Positions 7,590-17,042 of a stretch of 64,000 nt of DNA are shown in pieces. The stretch's first letter is position 1. Every line of letters begins with the position of its first letter. The translations under genes were made by a program, and so were the position numbers. The notes below the pieces were generated by a model, which was not told where the DNA came from, did not search any database, and saw nothing but the letters and a program-made list of their open reading frames with translations. The DNA comes from Allohahella marinimesophila (GTDB taxonomy: Bacteria; Pseudomonadota; Gammaproteobacteria; Pseudomonadales; Oleiphilaceae), in contig NZ_BAABBO010000002.1 in NCBI RefSeq assembly GCF_039538005.1, positions 50,179-114,178 on the forward strand, read 5' to 3'.

Positions 7590-9107
7590 CTAAGGCTTCA
7601 TCGGACCGGCCCAGCGATTCATACCGACATCGCGTTCGGCCGCCATCCTGTACATGGTCTGGTAATACGGTGCCAACCTGTCGGCAGACAGCTTCATCTC
7701 CGCCAGCTGATCGCCGATATCGCTGGCGTATTCCCGTACTCTTGCCTTTAGAGCCACCTCGTCAACAGTCAGGATCTTCCCGTCCTCGACGACGATTTGC
7801 CCATTGACGATCGTCATCCTGATCGAACTGCCCTGCTCGCAGAAGACCAGTGACCGCTTGAGATTGTGCAGTGGCGTGAACGGCAGCGTATCGAGATCGA
7901 CGAGTAGCAAATCAGCCTTGAAGCCTTCAGCGAGCATGCCGACCTCCTTGTGCAGCCGCATCGTCTGCGCACCGCCCCGCGTCATCATGTGCAACACTTC
8001 GTGCTCATCAGGCCAGCGCTCGTAATCGGGGTCCGCAATCTTGTGGATCAGTCCTGCCATCTTGCCGACCGTCCAGAGATTGCAGCCATCGTCGACCGGT
8101 ACTTCGTCGATGCCGAGGCCAATATTGATGCCCGCATCCTTGAGCCGCCTGAACGGCATCACGCCGCTGCCGATCTTCAGGTTGGAAATGGGATTGTGCA
8201 ATACCGAACAGCCAGAGTCGGCCATGACCGCGATATCCTCATCATCGACCCAGACCGAATGAATCACGACAGCACGCTCGGACAGGACGCCCTGCTTGTG
8301 GACGTACTGTATAATCGAACCGCCGAACTTCTCCTCGCCAAGCACGCGCTGCAGCTTGGTTTCAAGGATGTGCATCTTGTAGGGGATGTCGTGCTGCCGG
8401 CTCAGCGAATCGAGAGCGCAGAGATAGTCCGGCGTGACACGTTGCGGCGCGGAACACGATACCGAGCAGCGGATTCTGTCGTCACCGGTCTTGTGCCAGC
8501 GGTCGATGAACTGCTCATAGGTGCTGACGAGCTCGTCGGTCGTCATGCGTGGCGCGGCATCCATTTCGTCGAGTATGTCTTGTGGAAGCAGCTCTTCGAG
8601 GAAGGGATACTTGTCGTACTCCTTCACGTTGACCTGGCACAGTGTGACGTTGGCGCGAATGCCGGAGTCAGTGTACGCCTGCATGACTGCGCTGATTTCC
8701 TTCTCCGTCGGCACCGGGACAAAGAAGCAATCATCGTGCAGGCTGGTGACACCCTGCTTTAGCAACTCGACCGCACCAAGCATGGTACGGGTGTAGGCAT
8801 ACTCGCCATCTACCGATTCGGCCTGCAGGGGTGGCACTTCATACAGCATATACAGCTCGAGCGGTGCGTCTACCAGCGCGCCTTTGAGAAAATTGACCGG
8901 TGAGTGGAAGTGGGCGTTGATCAGCCCCGGCATGACCAGCTTGCCTTCACCGTCGACTACCCGGGCTCCAGTGGTATCGACGCCCTTCGCAATGTCCGGA
9001 CCGATGCCGACGATGAGCCCATCCGAGATGAGCACGTCGGCGCGATCATACTGGGTGTCCTCGTCATCCATGGTGAGAACGCGGGCATTGCGGATGATGA
9101 TATCCAT
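7590..9107 (-). CDS. ATZ/TRZ-type amidohydrolase (deaminase/chlorohydrolase family)
   Basis: 505 residues from ATG 9107, where the protein begins MDIIIRNARVLTMDDED, as in the family; a TTG 27 bases upstream is a weaker start. Metal-site residues are visible: His66 and His68 (NAHFH), later His residues in KMHILETK and VVIHSVWV, and an Asp in GLGIDEVPVDDG. The family includes cytosine/guanine deaminases, SsnA-like and triazine hydrolases. The substrate cannot be told from these motifs. The gene sits between the ABC permease and PuuE genes, so its substrate is probably what the transporter brings in. It is cytoplasmic with no signal peptide. Confidence 0.85.
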   Translation of the reverse strand: MDIIIRNARVLTMDDEDTQYDRADVLISDGLIVGIGPDIAKGVDTTGARVVDGEGKLVMPGLINAHFHSPVNFLKGALVDAPLELYMLYEVPPLQAESVDGEYAYTRTMLGAVELLKQGVTSLHDDCFFVPVPTEKEISAVMQAYTDSGIRANVTLCQVNVKEYDKYPFLEELLPQDILDEMDAAPRMTTDELVSTYEQFIDRWHKTGDDRIRCSVSCSAPQRVTPDYLCALDSLSRQHDIPYKMHILETKLQRVLGEEKFGGSIIQYVHKQGVLSERAVVIHSVWVDDEDIAVMADSGCSVLHNPISNLKIGSGVMPFRRLKDAGINIGLGIDEVPVDDGCNLWTVGKMAGLIHKIADPDYERWPDEHEVLHMMTRGGAQTMRLHKEVGMLAEGFKADLLLVDLDTLPFTPLHNLKRSLVFCEQGSSIRMTIVNGQIVVEDGKILTVDEVALKARVREYASDIGDQLAEMKLSADRLAPYYQTMYRMAAERDVGMNRWAGPMKP

Positions 9108-9135
9108 CTGGGAAAGATCCTTTATAACGGCCAAT

Positions 9136-10050
9136 TTATCGGCGAATGAGTGAAAGACGAGTACGGGGGTCGAGCGAATCCCTTAGCGTATCGCCAAGCA
9201 GATTGAAGCCAATGACCACCAGCATGATAGCCAGGCCAGGCAGAATCGAGATATGCGCAGCATTGAAGATGTACTGCCTGCCGTCGCTGGTGATGATGCC
9301 CCACTCGGCTGTCGGTGGCTGCACACCAAGACCAAGGAAGCTCAGTCCTGCAGCCGTGATGACAATGTTACCGATGACCGTCGTGCTGTAGACGATTGAA
9401 GCAGAGACCACGTTTGGCAGCATTTCCACGAAGAGGATCTTCCGCACCGGGGTGGCGGCAGCAATGGATGCCTCGATGTAACTGCTGCTTTTCTCCTGCT
9501 GCGCTGCGACATACACCACTCTCGTGTTATAGGGCACCAGCACCACCGTGAGCGCGATGATCATGTTGGTCATGCCTGGCCCCATGAAAGCCGCCAGCAT
9601 GATGGCCAGGAGCACCATGGGGAAAGCGAACAGCACGTCCATCGTACGCATGATGAGTCCGCCAGTTCGGGCATACCAGGCGGCTACGAGGCCCAGGGGA
9701 ATGGCAATCAGCGCACTCAGCACCACAGGGGTGATGCCTGCGAACAGCGTGGTACGCCCACCCCAGATCAGCCTGGAGAGCATGTCACGGCCCTGATGAT
9801 CCAGGCCCAGCAGATGCCCTTCTGTACCGATGCCTTGCAGCCGCAGATTTGGAAAGGCCTCGGTGGGCGAATACGGTGCGAGCCACGGCGCGAAGACTGC
9901 GGCCAGTGTGATCAGGGTCAGAATGGTAAAGCCGGCCAGCGCATAGCGATCGCTGCGAATGCCCTGCCAGATGAAGTAGAGACTTGAGCGTCTTTTGGCC
10001 CGAACCTCAGGGCCCTTGGCCCCGATGTTGACCTCAGCGTTTGCCTGCAT
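9136..10050 (-). CDS. ABC transporter permease, DppC/OppC type
   Basis: 304 residues. It has an N-terminal cytoplasmic stretch, a first membrane helix (YALAGFTILTLITLAAVF) and a DppC-type extracellular segment (GTEGHLLGLDHQGRDMLSRL). A five-helix BPD_transp_1 core with the EAA loop (IEASIAAATPVRKILFVEML) follows. It overlaps the DppB-type gene by 17 bases. With its partner it forms the channel of a peptide/opine/nickel-family importer. Context with amidohydrolases suggests import of a small nitrogenous compound rather than dipeptides. Confidence 0.9.
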   Translation of the reverse strand: MQANAEVNIGAKGPEVRAKRRSSLYFIWQGIRSDRYALAGFTILTLITLAAVFAPWLAPYSPTEAFPNLRLQGIGTEGHLLGLDHQGRDMLSRLIWGGRTTLFAGITPVVLSALIAIPLGLVAAWYARTGGLIMRTMDVLFAFPMVLLAIMLAAFMGPGMTNMIIALTVVLVPYNTRVVYVAAQQEKSSSYIEASIAAATPVRKILFVEMLPNVVSASIVYSTTVIGNIVITAAGLSFLGLGVQPPTAEWGIITSDGRQYIFNAAHISILPGLAIMLVVIGFNLLGDTLRDSLDPRTRLSLIRR

Positions 10051-10978
10051 CGAGCATCCTCACAATCAGATCAGCCAGAAAATTGCTGATGACAAAAGTC
10101 AGTGCAATCACCAGCGAGCAGCCCTGAATCATGGGCGCATCCCGCTGCAGGATTGCGTTATAGAGTTGAAGGCCGATGCCCGGCCAATTGAAGATGATTT
10201 CGCTGAAGATCGCGCTGCCGAACAGATATCCCACCTGAAGCCCACTGATGTTGACGAAGGCTGGCAGCGCGTTGCGAACCATGTGGACGTAGTTGACGCG
10301 CGCTGGTGTGATGCCACGCGAGCGAATCGCTCTCATGTATGTGCGAGAGTTCACATCGATCATGGCCGAACGCGATACTCGGGTCACGATGGCGATGGCA
10401 GACGCTGCAGTCGCTACCGCAGGCAGGGTGGCGTGATGCAGCAACTGCCAGAAACCGCCGGGATCGTACATGTCGTACATCCCGGATATTGGAAAGAGTT
10501 GCAGCTGTATGCTGAATACATACAGCAGCAGGATACCGAGCCAGAACGTTGGCACCGAAGCCATGACCAGCGTGGCAAAAACGGTGAGCCGGTCACCGAG
10601 CTTGCGGAAACGCGTGGCGGCATAAGTCGACAGCACGAATCCGATGGCTACGACCAGAAACAGACTGAAGCCCATGAGCACCAGTGAGTTCACGATCTTG
10701 CCACCGAGTACCTCCGCCACCGGCATGCGTAGTGCACCGGAGAAACCCAGGTCTAGCCTGAGCAGGTCCGAGAGCCAGATCCAGTACTGAACCAGCATGG
10801 GCCGGTTCAGTCCCATCTCCTCACGCAGCGCCTGTACTGCCGTCTCGCTGGCCTGGTAGCCGAGCAGCGTTCGGGCTACATCGCCCGGCACCAGGTAGAC
10901 GGAGATGAAGACTACGAAACTGACGCCCAGCAGTACGGGAATCATCTGCAGAAGACGCATCAGAATGAATCGAGCCAC
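10034..10978 (-). CDS. ABC transporter permease, DppB/OppB type
   Basis: 314 residues with the typical MARFILMRLLQMIPVLLGVS N-terminus. It has an extracellular loop after helix 1 (GLNRPMLVQYWIWLSDLLRLDLG) and an EAA loop (AIRSRGITPARVNYVHMVRNA). Six membrane segments are expected. It lies 27 bases after the binding-protein stop and overlaps the DppC-type gene. Family membership is clear; the substrate is inferred only from neighbours. Confidence 0.91.
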   Translation of the reverse strand: MARFILMRLLQMIPVLLGVSFVVFISVYLVPGDVARTLLGYQASETAVQALREEMGLNRPMLVQYWIWLSDLLRLDLGFSGALRMPVAEVLGGKIVNSLVLMGFSLFLVVAIGFVLSTYAATRFRKLGDRLTVFATLVMASVPTFWLGILLLYVFSIQLQLFPISGMYDMYDPGGFWQLLHHATLPAVATAASAIAIVTRVSRSAMIDVNSRTYMRAIRSRGITPARVNYVHMVRNALPAFVNISGLQVGYLFGSAIFSEIIFNWPGIGLQLYNAILQRDAPMIQGCSLVIALTFVISNFLADLIVRMLDAGKR

Positions 10979-11005
10979 TGTAATTCCCTCCTGCTTTGAA
11001 ACGCC

Positions 11006-12688
11006 TTAGTTCTTCTTCAGGCCGGTATAGTCGTGCCAGTGCTGCGGGGCGAGCACGAAGCCGGACACGTTGGGTCGCATGGCATAGATCGCGATTGGCG
11101 TGTAGTAGGGAATGAAGGCCATATCGTCGGCGATGGTCTGCTGAATCTCATGCAGATGCTCGACCATGGCGTCCTCATTCTTTGCCGAACGGGCCTGTGC
11201 CAGTAACTCGTCTATCTTCGGATTGTCGTAGTAGCCGGCGTTGAAACCATTGGGTGGGATGGCATCACTGGCGATGACCTGATCGAGCCAGAAAAAGCTT
11301 GTCTCGCCCCAGGAGACCGACATGAATCCAGTGCCTTCGCGAATACCACTGCCGAGCATGTCCCAATAGGTGCCGTTGTCGAAACTCTCGATGCTGGCTT
11401 CGATGCCGATTTTGGATAGGTTGCGCTGAATCCATTCCGCATCGCCTACGGTGTTGACGTCACCGCCACCGCCCATGGTCCAGTCCATCCTGGTCTTGAA
11501 GCCATCGGGATAGCCTGCTTCAGCGAGCAGTGCTTTTGCCTTTTCAGGATCGTACTGACAGTCCCTGAAGCCTGGGTCGTAACCGGGCCCACCGAAGTTG
11601 AGCACACTGTAGGCTGGCTGGGCGTAGCCATTGCGATGGAACTTCGCCATGCCCTCCCGATCGAGCGCCATGCAGATAGCCTGACGAACGCGCACATCCT
11701 GCAGGGGTTTCTCCTTCATGTTCACCCACATCATGTACAGCGTAGATACCGGGCTGCTCTCGATCTTCAGACCCTGCGCCTTGAGGCGGTCGATGGAGTC
11801 AGGAGATGGCGACGAGATCATGTCGACTTCTCCGCTCATCAGTGCCAGCTCGCGTGTGGCCACTTCCGAAATTGGACGGAAGATGAGACGCTCGATCTCA
11901 GGTAGTCGCTCGGCGTCCCAATAGTCCTTGTTGGCGAGCAGCGTGGTCGCCTCGCCAACGGTTCGCTTTTCGAACTTGAACGGCCCGGTACCAATAGGAT
12001 TGGTTTCTACACTGTCATTGCCCCCTTTCTCTATCGAGGCAGGACTGATGAAACGCGGTGTACCTGAGCCGCCCATGGCGAGCCTGCGCAGAAACTCGGA
12101 GTTTGGCGATTTCAGCTTGATCTCGAAGGTGTGCTCGTCGATGACCTTGTAGCTGTCGAGGTCCTGCCACATCCACCGCATCAGGCCTGCGGCCACTGCC
12201 TGGTAGTATTTGAAATCCTTGTCGAGCATGCGGTCCATGTTGAATTTCACGGCCTCAGCGTTGAACGCTGTGCCGTCGTGAAACTTGACGCCCTTGCGAA
12301 GATTGAAGGTATACGTCAGGCCGTCTTCCGAAATTTTCCAGGATTCTGCAAGTGCAGGCACGATTGGCGGCTGCTCGACATCCTTGATGGTCAGATCTTC
12401 AGCGACGAAACCTTCGAAAATGTGCATCAACACCCTGAATGTATTCCAGGTGGTCGAAGCATGCGGGTCGAGTCTGGCCATATTGGCCTCGATGGCGATG
12501 GCGACGGTATTGTCTCTCGCAGATGCGGCCTGGGTGTCATGGCTAAGGGTCGCAAGACCCACGCTGCTGCCAAGGGCCAGCGACAGTGCACTGGCTGAAA
12601 ATAGTCTGCGTGTCCACCCGAGTGGCTTGTCTGGACGCATGGGCATGTCTCCTTTCAGGTCGTTTGAGGTCTTTTGTGTCTGCTTCAT
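11006..12688 (-). CDS. Extracellular solute-binding protein, family 5
   Basis: 560 residues from ATG 12688, which overlaps the TGA of the ATPase gene (ATGA) and has AGGAG at good spacing. ATGs at 12646 and 12640 also have a strong AGGAG and would give a shorter leader, so the start is uncertain. The leader contains TRRLFSAS followed by a hydrophobic run, compatible with Sec or Tat export. The mature protein is a SBP_bac_5 fold: ANMARLDPHASTTWNTFR at the start, then FNLRKGVKFHDGTAF and TNPIGTGPFKF. It delivers the substrate in the periplasm to the DppB/C-type permease. The binding-protein gene lying between the ATPase and permease genes is a common order. Confidence 0.9.
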   Translation of the reverse strand: MKQTQKTSNDLKGDMPMRPDKPLGWTRRLFSASALSLALGSSVGLATLSHDTQAASARDNTVAIAIEANMARLDPHASTTWNTFRVLMHIFEGFVAEDLTIKDVEQPPIVPALAESWKISEDGLTYTFNLRKGVKFHDGTAFNAEAVKFNMDRMLDKDFKYYQAVAAGLMRWMWQDLDSYKVIDEHTFEIKLKSPNSEFLRRLAMGGSGTPRFISPASIEKGGNDSVETNPIGTGPFKFEKRTVGEATTLLANKDYWDAERLPEIERLIFRPISEVATRELALMSGEVDMISSPSPDSIDRLKAQGLKIESSPVSTLYMMWVNMKEKPLQDVRVRQAICMALDREGMAKFHRNGYAQPAYSVLNFGGPGYDPGFRDCQYDPEKAKALLAEAGYPDGFKTRMDWTMGGGGDVNTVGDAEWIQRNLSKIGIEASIESFDNGTYWDMLGSGIREGTGFMSVSWGETSFFWLDQVIASDAIPPNGFNAGYYDNPKIDELLAQARSAKNEDAMVEHLHEIQQTIADDMAFIPYYTPIAIYAMRPNVSGFVLAPQHWHDYTGLKKN

Positions 12689-13728
12689 GAAACAACTCCT
12701 GCTGCGCGCTGGTGAATCCAGGCGCTGTTTTCCGATGTATGTTCGTAGAGATGGCAGGCCACGGCCTGACCCGTTGGCAAGTGTCGAAGCACAGGCGGTT
12801 TTCGTCGGCAAACCGGCCTGCACTCTGAACACACCGGGGCATAGATGCAGCCATGCTCGTCGACTTCAGCAGGGGTTTCAGCGTCGTCCAGACGAGCAGC
12901 GACATCGGCCCACTTGGCATCGCCCGACATGGTAAGGACAGTGGCGATAAAATCCCTGGTAAACGGGTGTGCCGGCTGGTCATGGACAACGTCACTGTTG
13001 CCGGTTTCCAGCAACTTGCCCCGATACATCACCAACGTGCGGTCGCACATCCATCGCACCAGACCAAGGTCGTGCGACACGAAGAGATAGGTCATGTTGA
13101 ATTCAGCCTGCAGCGACTTCAGCAGGTTAAGTATCTGGGCCTGCACCGAGACATCGAGCGCCGAGACCGGCTCATCCAGAATCAGCAGTCTTGGCTTGAG
13201 CGCCAGCGCTCTGGCGATGGCGATTCGCTGGCACTGACCCCCACTGAATTCATGGGGATAGCGATCGATAGTGGCTGGATTGAGGCCAACCGTCACCATC
13301 AGGGATTCGGCGCGCAGACGAGCTGCCGCCCGCGCCGTACCGAAGTTCAGCAGGGGGCGCATGATGTTTTCAGCCACGGTCCGCCGCGGGTTGAGCGAAT
13401 GAAGCGGATCCTGAAACACTACCTGAAAATCCTTGCGAAACAGACGCATCCGATCCGGCGCGAGGCTGGTAATCGGCTCACCGTCAAACCACACCTCGCC
13501 ACTGTCAGCCTCGATGAGACGGAGAATGATTCTGGCGAGGGTCGACTTACCAGAGCCCGACCCTCCCACCAGACCAACAGTTTCGCCCACATGCAGATCG
13601 AAACTGACATTGTCGACGGCCTGCGTGGCAGCGATGATCTTTCGACGGATCAGACCAGTGCTGGTGACGAAACGCTTGCTGATATTTCGCACTGACAATA
13701 AGTGTCTTTTCGAGATGGCACGCTTCAC
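12685..13728 (-). CDS. ABC transporter ATP-binding protein, DppF/OppF type
   Basis: 347 residues. Walker A is GGSGSGKST and the signature is FSGGQCQR. Walker B is LLILDEPVSALD and the H-loop is LFVSHDLG. The C-terminal oligopeptide/dipeptide extension carries the cysteine cluster (CIYAPVCSECRPVCRRKPP) typical of this family, an Fe-S or structural motif in some members. The start overlaps the DppD-type stop by four bases. Confidence 0.92.
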   Translation of the reverse strand: MKRAISKRHLLSVRNISKRFVTSTGLIRRKIIAATQAVDNVSFDLHVGETVGLVGGSGSGKSTLARIILRLIEADSGEVWFDGEPITSLAPDRMRLFRKDFQVVFQDPLHSLNPRRTVAENIMRPLLNFGTARAAARLRAESLMVTVGLNPATIDRYPHEFSGGQCQRIAIARALALKPRLLILDEPVSALDVSVQAQILNLLKSLQAEFNMTYLFVSHDLGLVRWMCDRTLVMYRGKLLETGNSDVVHDQPAHPFTRDFIATVLTMSGDAKWADVAARLDDAETPAEVDEHGCIYAPVCSECRPVCRRKPPVLRHLPTGQAVACHLYEHTSENSAWIHQRAAGVVS

Positions 13729-14735
13729 TGGACACTCTCCATTTCGTTAGCTGTTTCAGGCTGTTCGTACAGGTGACAACGAACACGCCTGCCCTCCGCC
13801 ACCGTAGTCACTTGCGGGGCAACTCTGCGGCACACACTCATGACAGCTTCACAACGATCGGCAAAACGGCAGGCCGGTGGAGGATCAATCAGGTCAGGTG
13901 GCGTACCAGGAATCTGGTACAGCACCTCACCTGAGACAGCGCCCTCGGGTACCGAACGGATAAGCGCCTGTGTATAGGGGTGCATTGGCTTTTTAAGCAC
14001 CTCATCGACGCTGCCCTCCTCCTGGATCTGCCCGGCATACATGACGATGACACGCTGTCCGATGGCTCGAACGACGCCGAAGTCGTGAGTAATGAGAATG
14101 ATCGGCAGTCCCTGTTCGCGATTGAGCATGCGGAGCTGATACAGCACCTTCGCCTGCACGCCGACGTCCAGGGCTGTAGTCGGTTCGTCGGCAATGAGCA
14201 GCCGGGGCTTGCAGGCGAGCGCGACCGCCATGGCGACTCGCTGACACATGCCGCCACTGAGCTGATGGGGGTAACTCGCGGCTACCCGCTGCCAGTCGTG
14301 GAAGCCGACCTGGCGAAGACATTGTTCGACGAAGTTCGCCACGTCGGTGGAGGACAGCTCAGGCTGATGCCTGGCGAGTGTTTCTTCGATGGTGGACTGT
14401 ATAGTGAACGAAGGGTCGAGGCTGCCCCGTGGATTCTGGAACAGCATGGCCGCCGCGCTCCCACGAATCTTCACCAGCTCATGTTCGGACATGCTGAGAA
14501 TGTCATGATCGGCAAGACGGATTTCGCCGCCTTCGAAGCGACCAGGGGGCATATCGATGAGTTTGAGAATCGACAGCGCGGTCACGCTCTTGCCGGAACC
14601 GGACTCACCGACGATGGCGACAATTTCGCCCTGACCGACACTGAAACTGACGTCGTCGAGAGCTCTGACCTTACCTGCAGGGGTGTCGAAACAGACCTGT
14701 AGTCCGGAAATAGTAAGCGATGGTTCGAGAGACAT
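13725..14735 (-). CDS. ABC transporter ATP-binding protein, DppD/OppD type
   Basis: 336 residues. Walker A is GESGSGKSV and the signature is LSGGMCQR. Walker B is LLIADEPTTALD and the H-loop is ILITHDFG. The C-terminal family extension has CRFADRCEAVMSVCRR. It is the first gene of the minus-strand operon dppD-dppF-binding protein-dppB-dppC-amidohydrolase-puuE. A 212-base gap separates it from the amidase gene upstream, where a promoter is expected. Confidence 0.92.
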   Translation of the reverse strand: MSLEPSLTISGLQVCFDTPAGKVRALDDVSFSVGQGEIVAIVGESGSGKSVTALSILKLIDMPPGRFEGGEIRLADHDILSMSEHELVKIRGSAAAMLFQNPRGSLDPSFTIQSTIEETLARHQPELSSTDVANFVEQCLRQVGFHDWQRVAASYPHQLSGGMCQRVAMAVALACKPRLLIADEPTTALDVGVQAKVLYQLRMLNREQGLPIILITHDFGVVRAIGQRVIVMYAGQIQEEGSVDEVLKKPMHPYTQALIRSVPEGAVSGEVLYQIPGTPPDLIDPPPACRFADRCEAVMSVCRRVAPQVTTVAEGRRVRCHLYEQPETANEMESVQ

Positions 14736-14947
14736 GCCGTACCCGCTATGCTGTTTGACAGAACCGGCACGCCAACCTCTTAAGGCCCTGGCGGGCCGTT
14801 GCGCTTCAGTCTGATCAAAGCATCTCGCGTGCCAGTTCCATCAACTGTGAGAAAATTAGCGGCTTACGGGGCAATGCTTTCGCTTTCGGGAACTTATAAT
14901 GGCGTTAGATCTTGCGCAGATGCCCTTGATCGGTGCAGAAGAACTGG

Positions 14948-16426
14948 CTACGCACCAGTAGCGGGCAAATGTAGGGCGTAATCAGCTTCCAGCATCTCTG
15001 CGAGCGCCAGCAAATCTGCTTCGGCGTGGGCCGGTGCAATAACCTGAAGGCCGATCGGCAAACCCTCGGCATCAAAGCCGCAGGGCATAGAGCAGGCCGC
15101 GGCCCCGACCTGATTGACGAACCAGGTAAATCTGGCGTGGTCCCTCGGGCTCGCTGAACGGCCCGCAATTTGTCTTGGCCAGTCTTCGCTCAAGGGCCAG
15201 GCGGTACAGGGTGTGGTTGGCGTGACCAGCAGGTCAAAGTTCTGAAAGGCGCTGTTGAATTGGCTGGTGAGAGACTCACGCAGGACCAGTGCGCGGGCAA
15301 CATCAAGGCCACTGGCATTCAGTCCGCTGTCGATCTGTTTAGCTACATCAGCATCGATGAGACCCGGATTGTCCAGGTGGTCCTCGCCGAAAAGCAGCGC
15401 CAGTCCAGTCTGTTCGAGTACGGCTATACCGGACTCGGAGTAGTTGCTCATCCAGTCAGGCGCTGTCTCGGTCATCACGACACTGCCCTGCGCCAACAGC
15501 CGATTCAATGCTGTCCTGACGGCGTTTTCGACATCCGGCTCCAGCCCACCGATCATTCCCAGATTCTGGCAATAGCCTATGCGAAGCGGGCCTGCCCCTC
15601 TGCCACTGCCTTCGGCAGGGTTTGTGATCGGACCATCAAGGTCCACCGGCAGGCCTCTCATGGTCTCGAGTGCCAGCCGTGTATCTGCAAGGGTGCGGGC
15701 GAATATACCCATGGAATTCATCACCAGGGGCAGCTCTGGAAAGCTGTCGGAAAATGGCACCGTGCCGGCTGCGGGCATCATCCCGATGATGCCGGTATGG
15801 GCGGCTGGGCGGCGAATGGATCCACCTGCATCCGTGCCGAGCGCGAGTGGGGCTAGCCCGGCCGCCACCGCGCTGGCAGAGCCACCCGATGACCCGCCAG
15901 GTGTATGAGTGAGCGCCCAGGGATTTCTCGTCGTGCCATAGACCGAGTTGGTTGTAATACTTCGACAGGCAAATTCCGGGCAATTGGTCAGGCCCAGAAT
16001 GATGGCACCGCTCGCCCGAAGACGCGCAACCACGAGCGCATCTTTCGGGGCCACGACACCGAGGAGAAGCTGAGAACCCTGTGTGACCTCCCAGCCTTCC
16101 ACCCAGATATTATCTTTCACCAGAACGGGCACTCCGGCCAGTGGCATCGCCGCGAGGTTCTTGCCGGCTAGTCGCGCTTCGAGCGCTTCGGCCTGCTCAT
16201 AGATAGCGTCTGCTGACCAGGCTATGACGGCATTCACAAGGGGGTTGACCTGCTCCAGGCGCTGTATGAAATGCGCCACGAGTTCCCGAGGGCGAACACG
16301 CCCGGCCTTCACGGCTGTAGCAATCGCAATAGCAGACCAGGTGGTGTAGTCGCTCTCATCAAAGACGCGCCCGACGAGTCTGTTGTCCGCTGACTCAACC
16401 ATCTTTTTGTACCGCGGTGACACCAT
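14948..16426 (-). CDS. Amidase (amidase-signature family)
   Basis: 492 residues. The catalytic triad is visible: Lys in PVLVKDNI, cis-Ser in the glycine-serine loop TPGGSSGGSAS, and the nucleophile Ser in TDAGGSIRRPA. The family hydrolyses aliphatic, aromatic or cyclic-derived amides. The start is uncertain: ATG 16426 is the longest, while ATG 16402 (MVESADNRLV) is equally plausible, and neither has a strong ribosome site. It follows the deaminase gene by 39 bases and precedes the transporter operon. It therefore probably acts in the same nitrogen-compound pathway, for example on an N-carbamoyl or ring-opened amide. Confidence 0.88.
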   Translation of the reverse strand: MVSPRYKKMVESADNRLVGRVFDESDYTTWSAIAIATAVKAGRVRPRELVAHFIQRLEQVNPLVNAVIAWSADAIYEQAEALEARLAGKNLAAMPLAGVPVLVKDNIWVEGWEVTQGSQLLLGVVAPKDALVVARLRASGAIILGLTNCPEFACRSITTNSVYGTTRNPWALTHTPGGSSGGSASAVAAGLAPLALGTDAGGSIRRPAAHTGIIGMMPAAGTVPFSDSFPELPLVMNSMGIFARTLADTRLALETMRGLPVDLDGPITNPAEGSGRGAGPLRIGYCQNLGMIGGLEPDVENAVRTALNRLLAQGSVVMTETAPDWMSNYSESGIAVLEQTGLALLFGEDHLDNPGLIDADVAKQIDSGLNASGLDVARALVLRESLTSQFNSAFQNFDLLVTPTTPCTAWPLSEDWPRQIAGRSASPRDHARFTWFVNQVGAAACSMPCGFDAEGLPIGLQVIAPAHAEADLLALAEMLEADYALHLPATGA

Positions 16427-16465
16427 CGATGATTGGCAGGCCTACCCGCACTCCGGGACGCTGGC

Positions 16466-16963
16466 TCATGATTGCGATGCCTGATGACCGGCCCACTCGT
16501 TGTAGACCTCAGCGCAAGCCTGCCGATCATGCTGACTCGCCGGCAGCACTCGCTCTTCGATAGGCTTACCAGCTTCTACCCGCAGCCCTTCTACGCCAAT
16601 GTCTCTGAAAGCTGTATCAGCCAGCGGTGCGAATGCCTCGGAGGCATCGGCATGGGTGGCGCCGTAATACAGATGAGCAATGCCAGCCAGCCTGAGCGCG
16701 ACGGTACACATGGGGCATGGCTCGCCTATGGCATACATCACACAGCCGTCGAGCCGCGGTTGTTGAAGACGCTGGCAAGCGTTCCGGATGGCCTCCACTT
16801 CGCCGTGGGCCGTGGGGTCGTTATGGGCCAGCGCATGATTCAGGCCCTCGCCGACGACCTCACCATCGCGAACGACAAGCGCACCAAAAGGTTGCGTGCC
16901 GGGTCTTTCAACGGCTTCGCGACTCAGTTCGATGACGCGATCCATGAAACGCTGTTCGTACAT
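16466..16963 (-). CDS. Nucleoside/guanine deaminase-like (CMP/dCMP deaminase fold)
   Basis: 165 residues with the zinc site of the family: His-x-Glu in DPTAHGEVEAI (Gly replaces the usual Ala) and GEPCPMC. The TAHxEVxAIRxAC context and YYGATHADASEAF near the C-terminal half are closest to guanine deaminases of the GuaD (Bacillus) type rather than tRNA adenosine deaminases. It deaminates a purine or pyrimidine base in the cytoplasm. First gene of the minus-strand catabolic block, consistent with nucleobase breakdown. Confidence 0.85.
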   Translation of the reverse strand: MYEQRFMDRVIELSREAVERPGTQPFGALVVRDGEVVGEGLNHALAHNDPTAHGEVEAIRNACQRLQQPRLDGCVMYAIGEPCPMCTVALRLAGIAHLYYGATHADASEAFAPLADTAFRDIGVEGLRVEAGKPIEERVLPASQHDRQACAEVYNEWAGHQASQS

Positions 16964-17042
16964 CCTGACTTCTCCTGCATGACGACTCTCGAATCGAGGC
17001 CGACAGAAGAGCTAGCAGGTCTCGTGCCACCACCCGGCTCGT

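Noticed and set aside
14780..14800. GGCCC-TGGC-GGGCC hairpin before the DppD-type gene as a terminator of the amidase transcript
   Set aside because: Only a 5-base stem and no T-run on the minus strand; not convincing.
16395..16469. 24-codon frame MSQRPGVRVG... starting at the deaminase stop (ATGA) and running into the amidase start
   Set aside because: Too short, no similarity recognised, and it ends inside the amidase N-terminus in another frame. It could be a remnant but cannot be supported.
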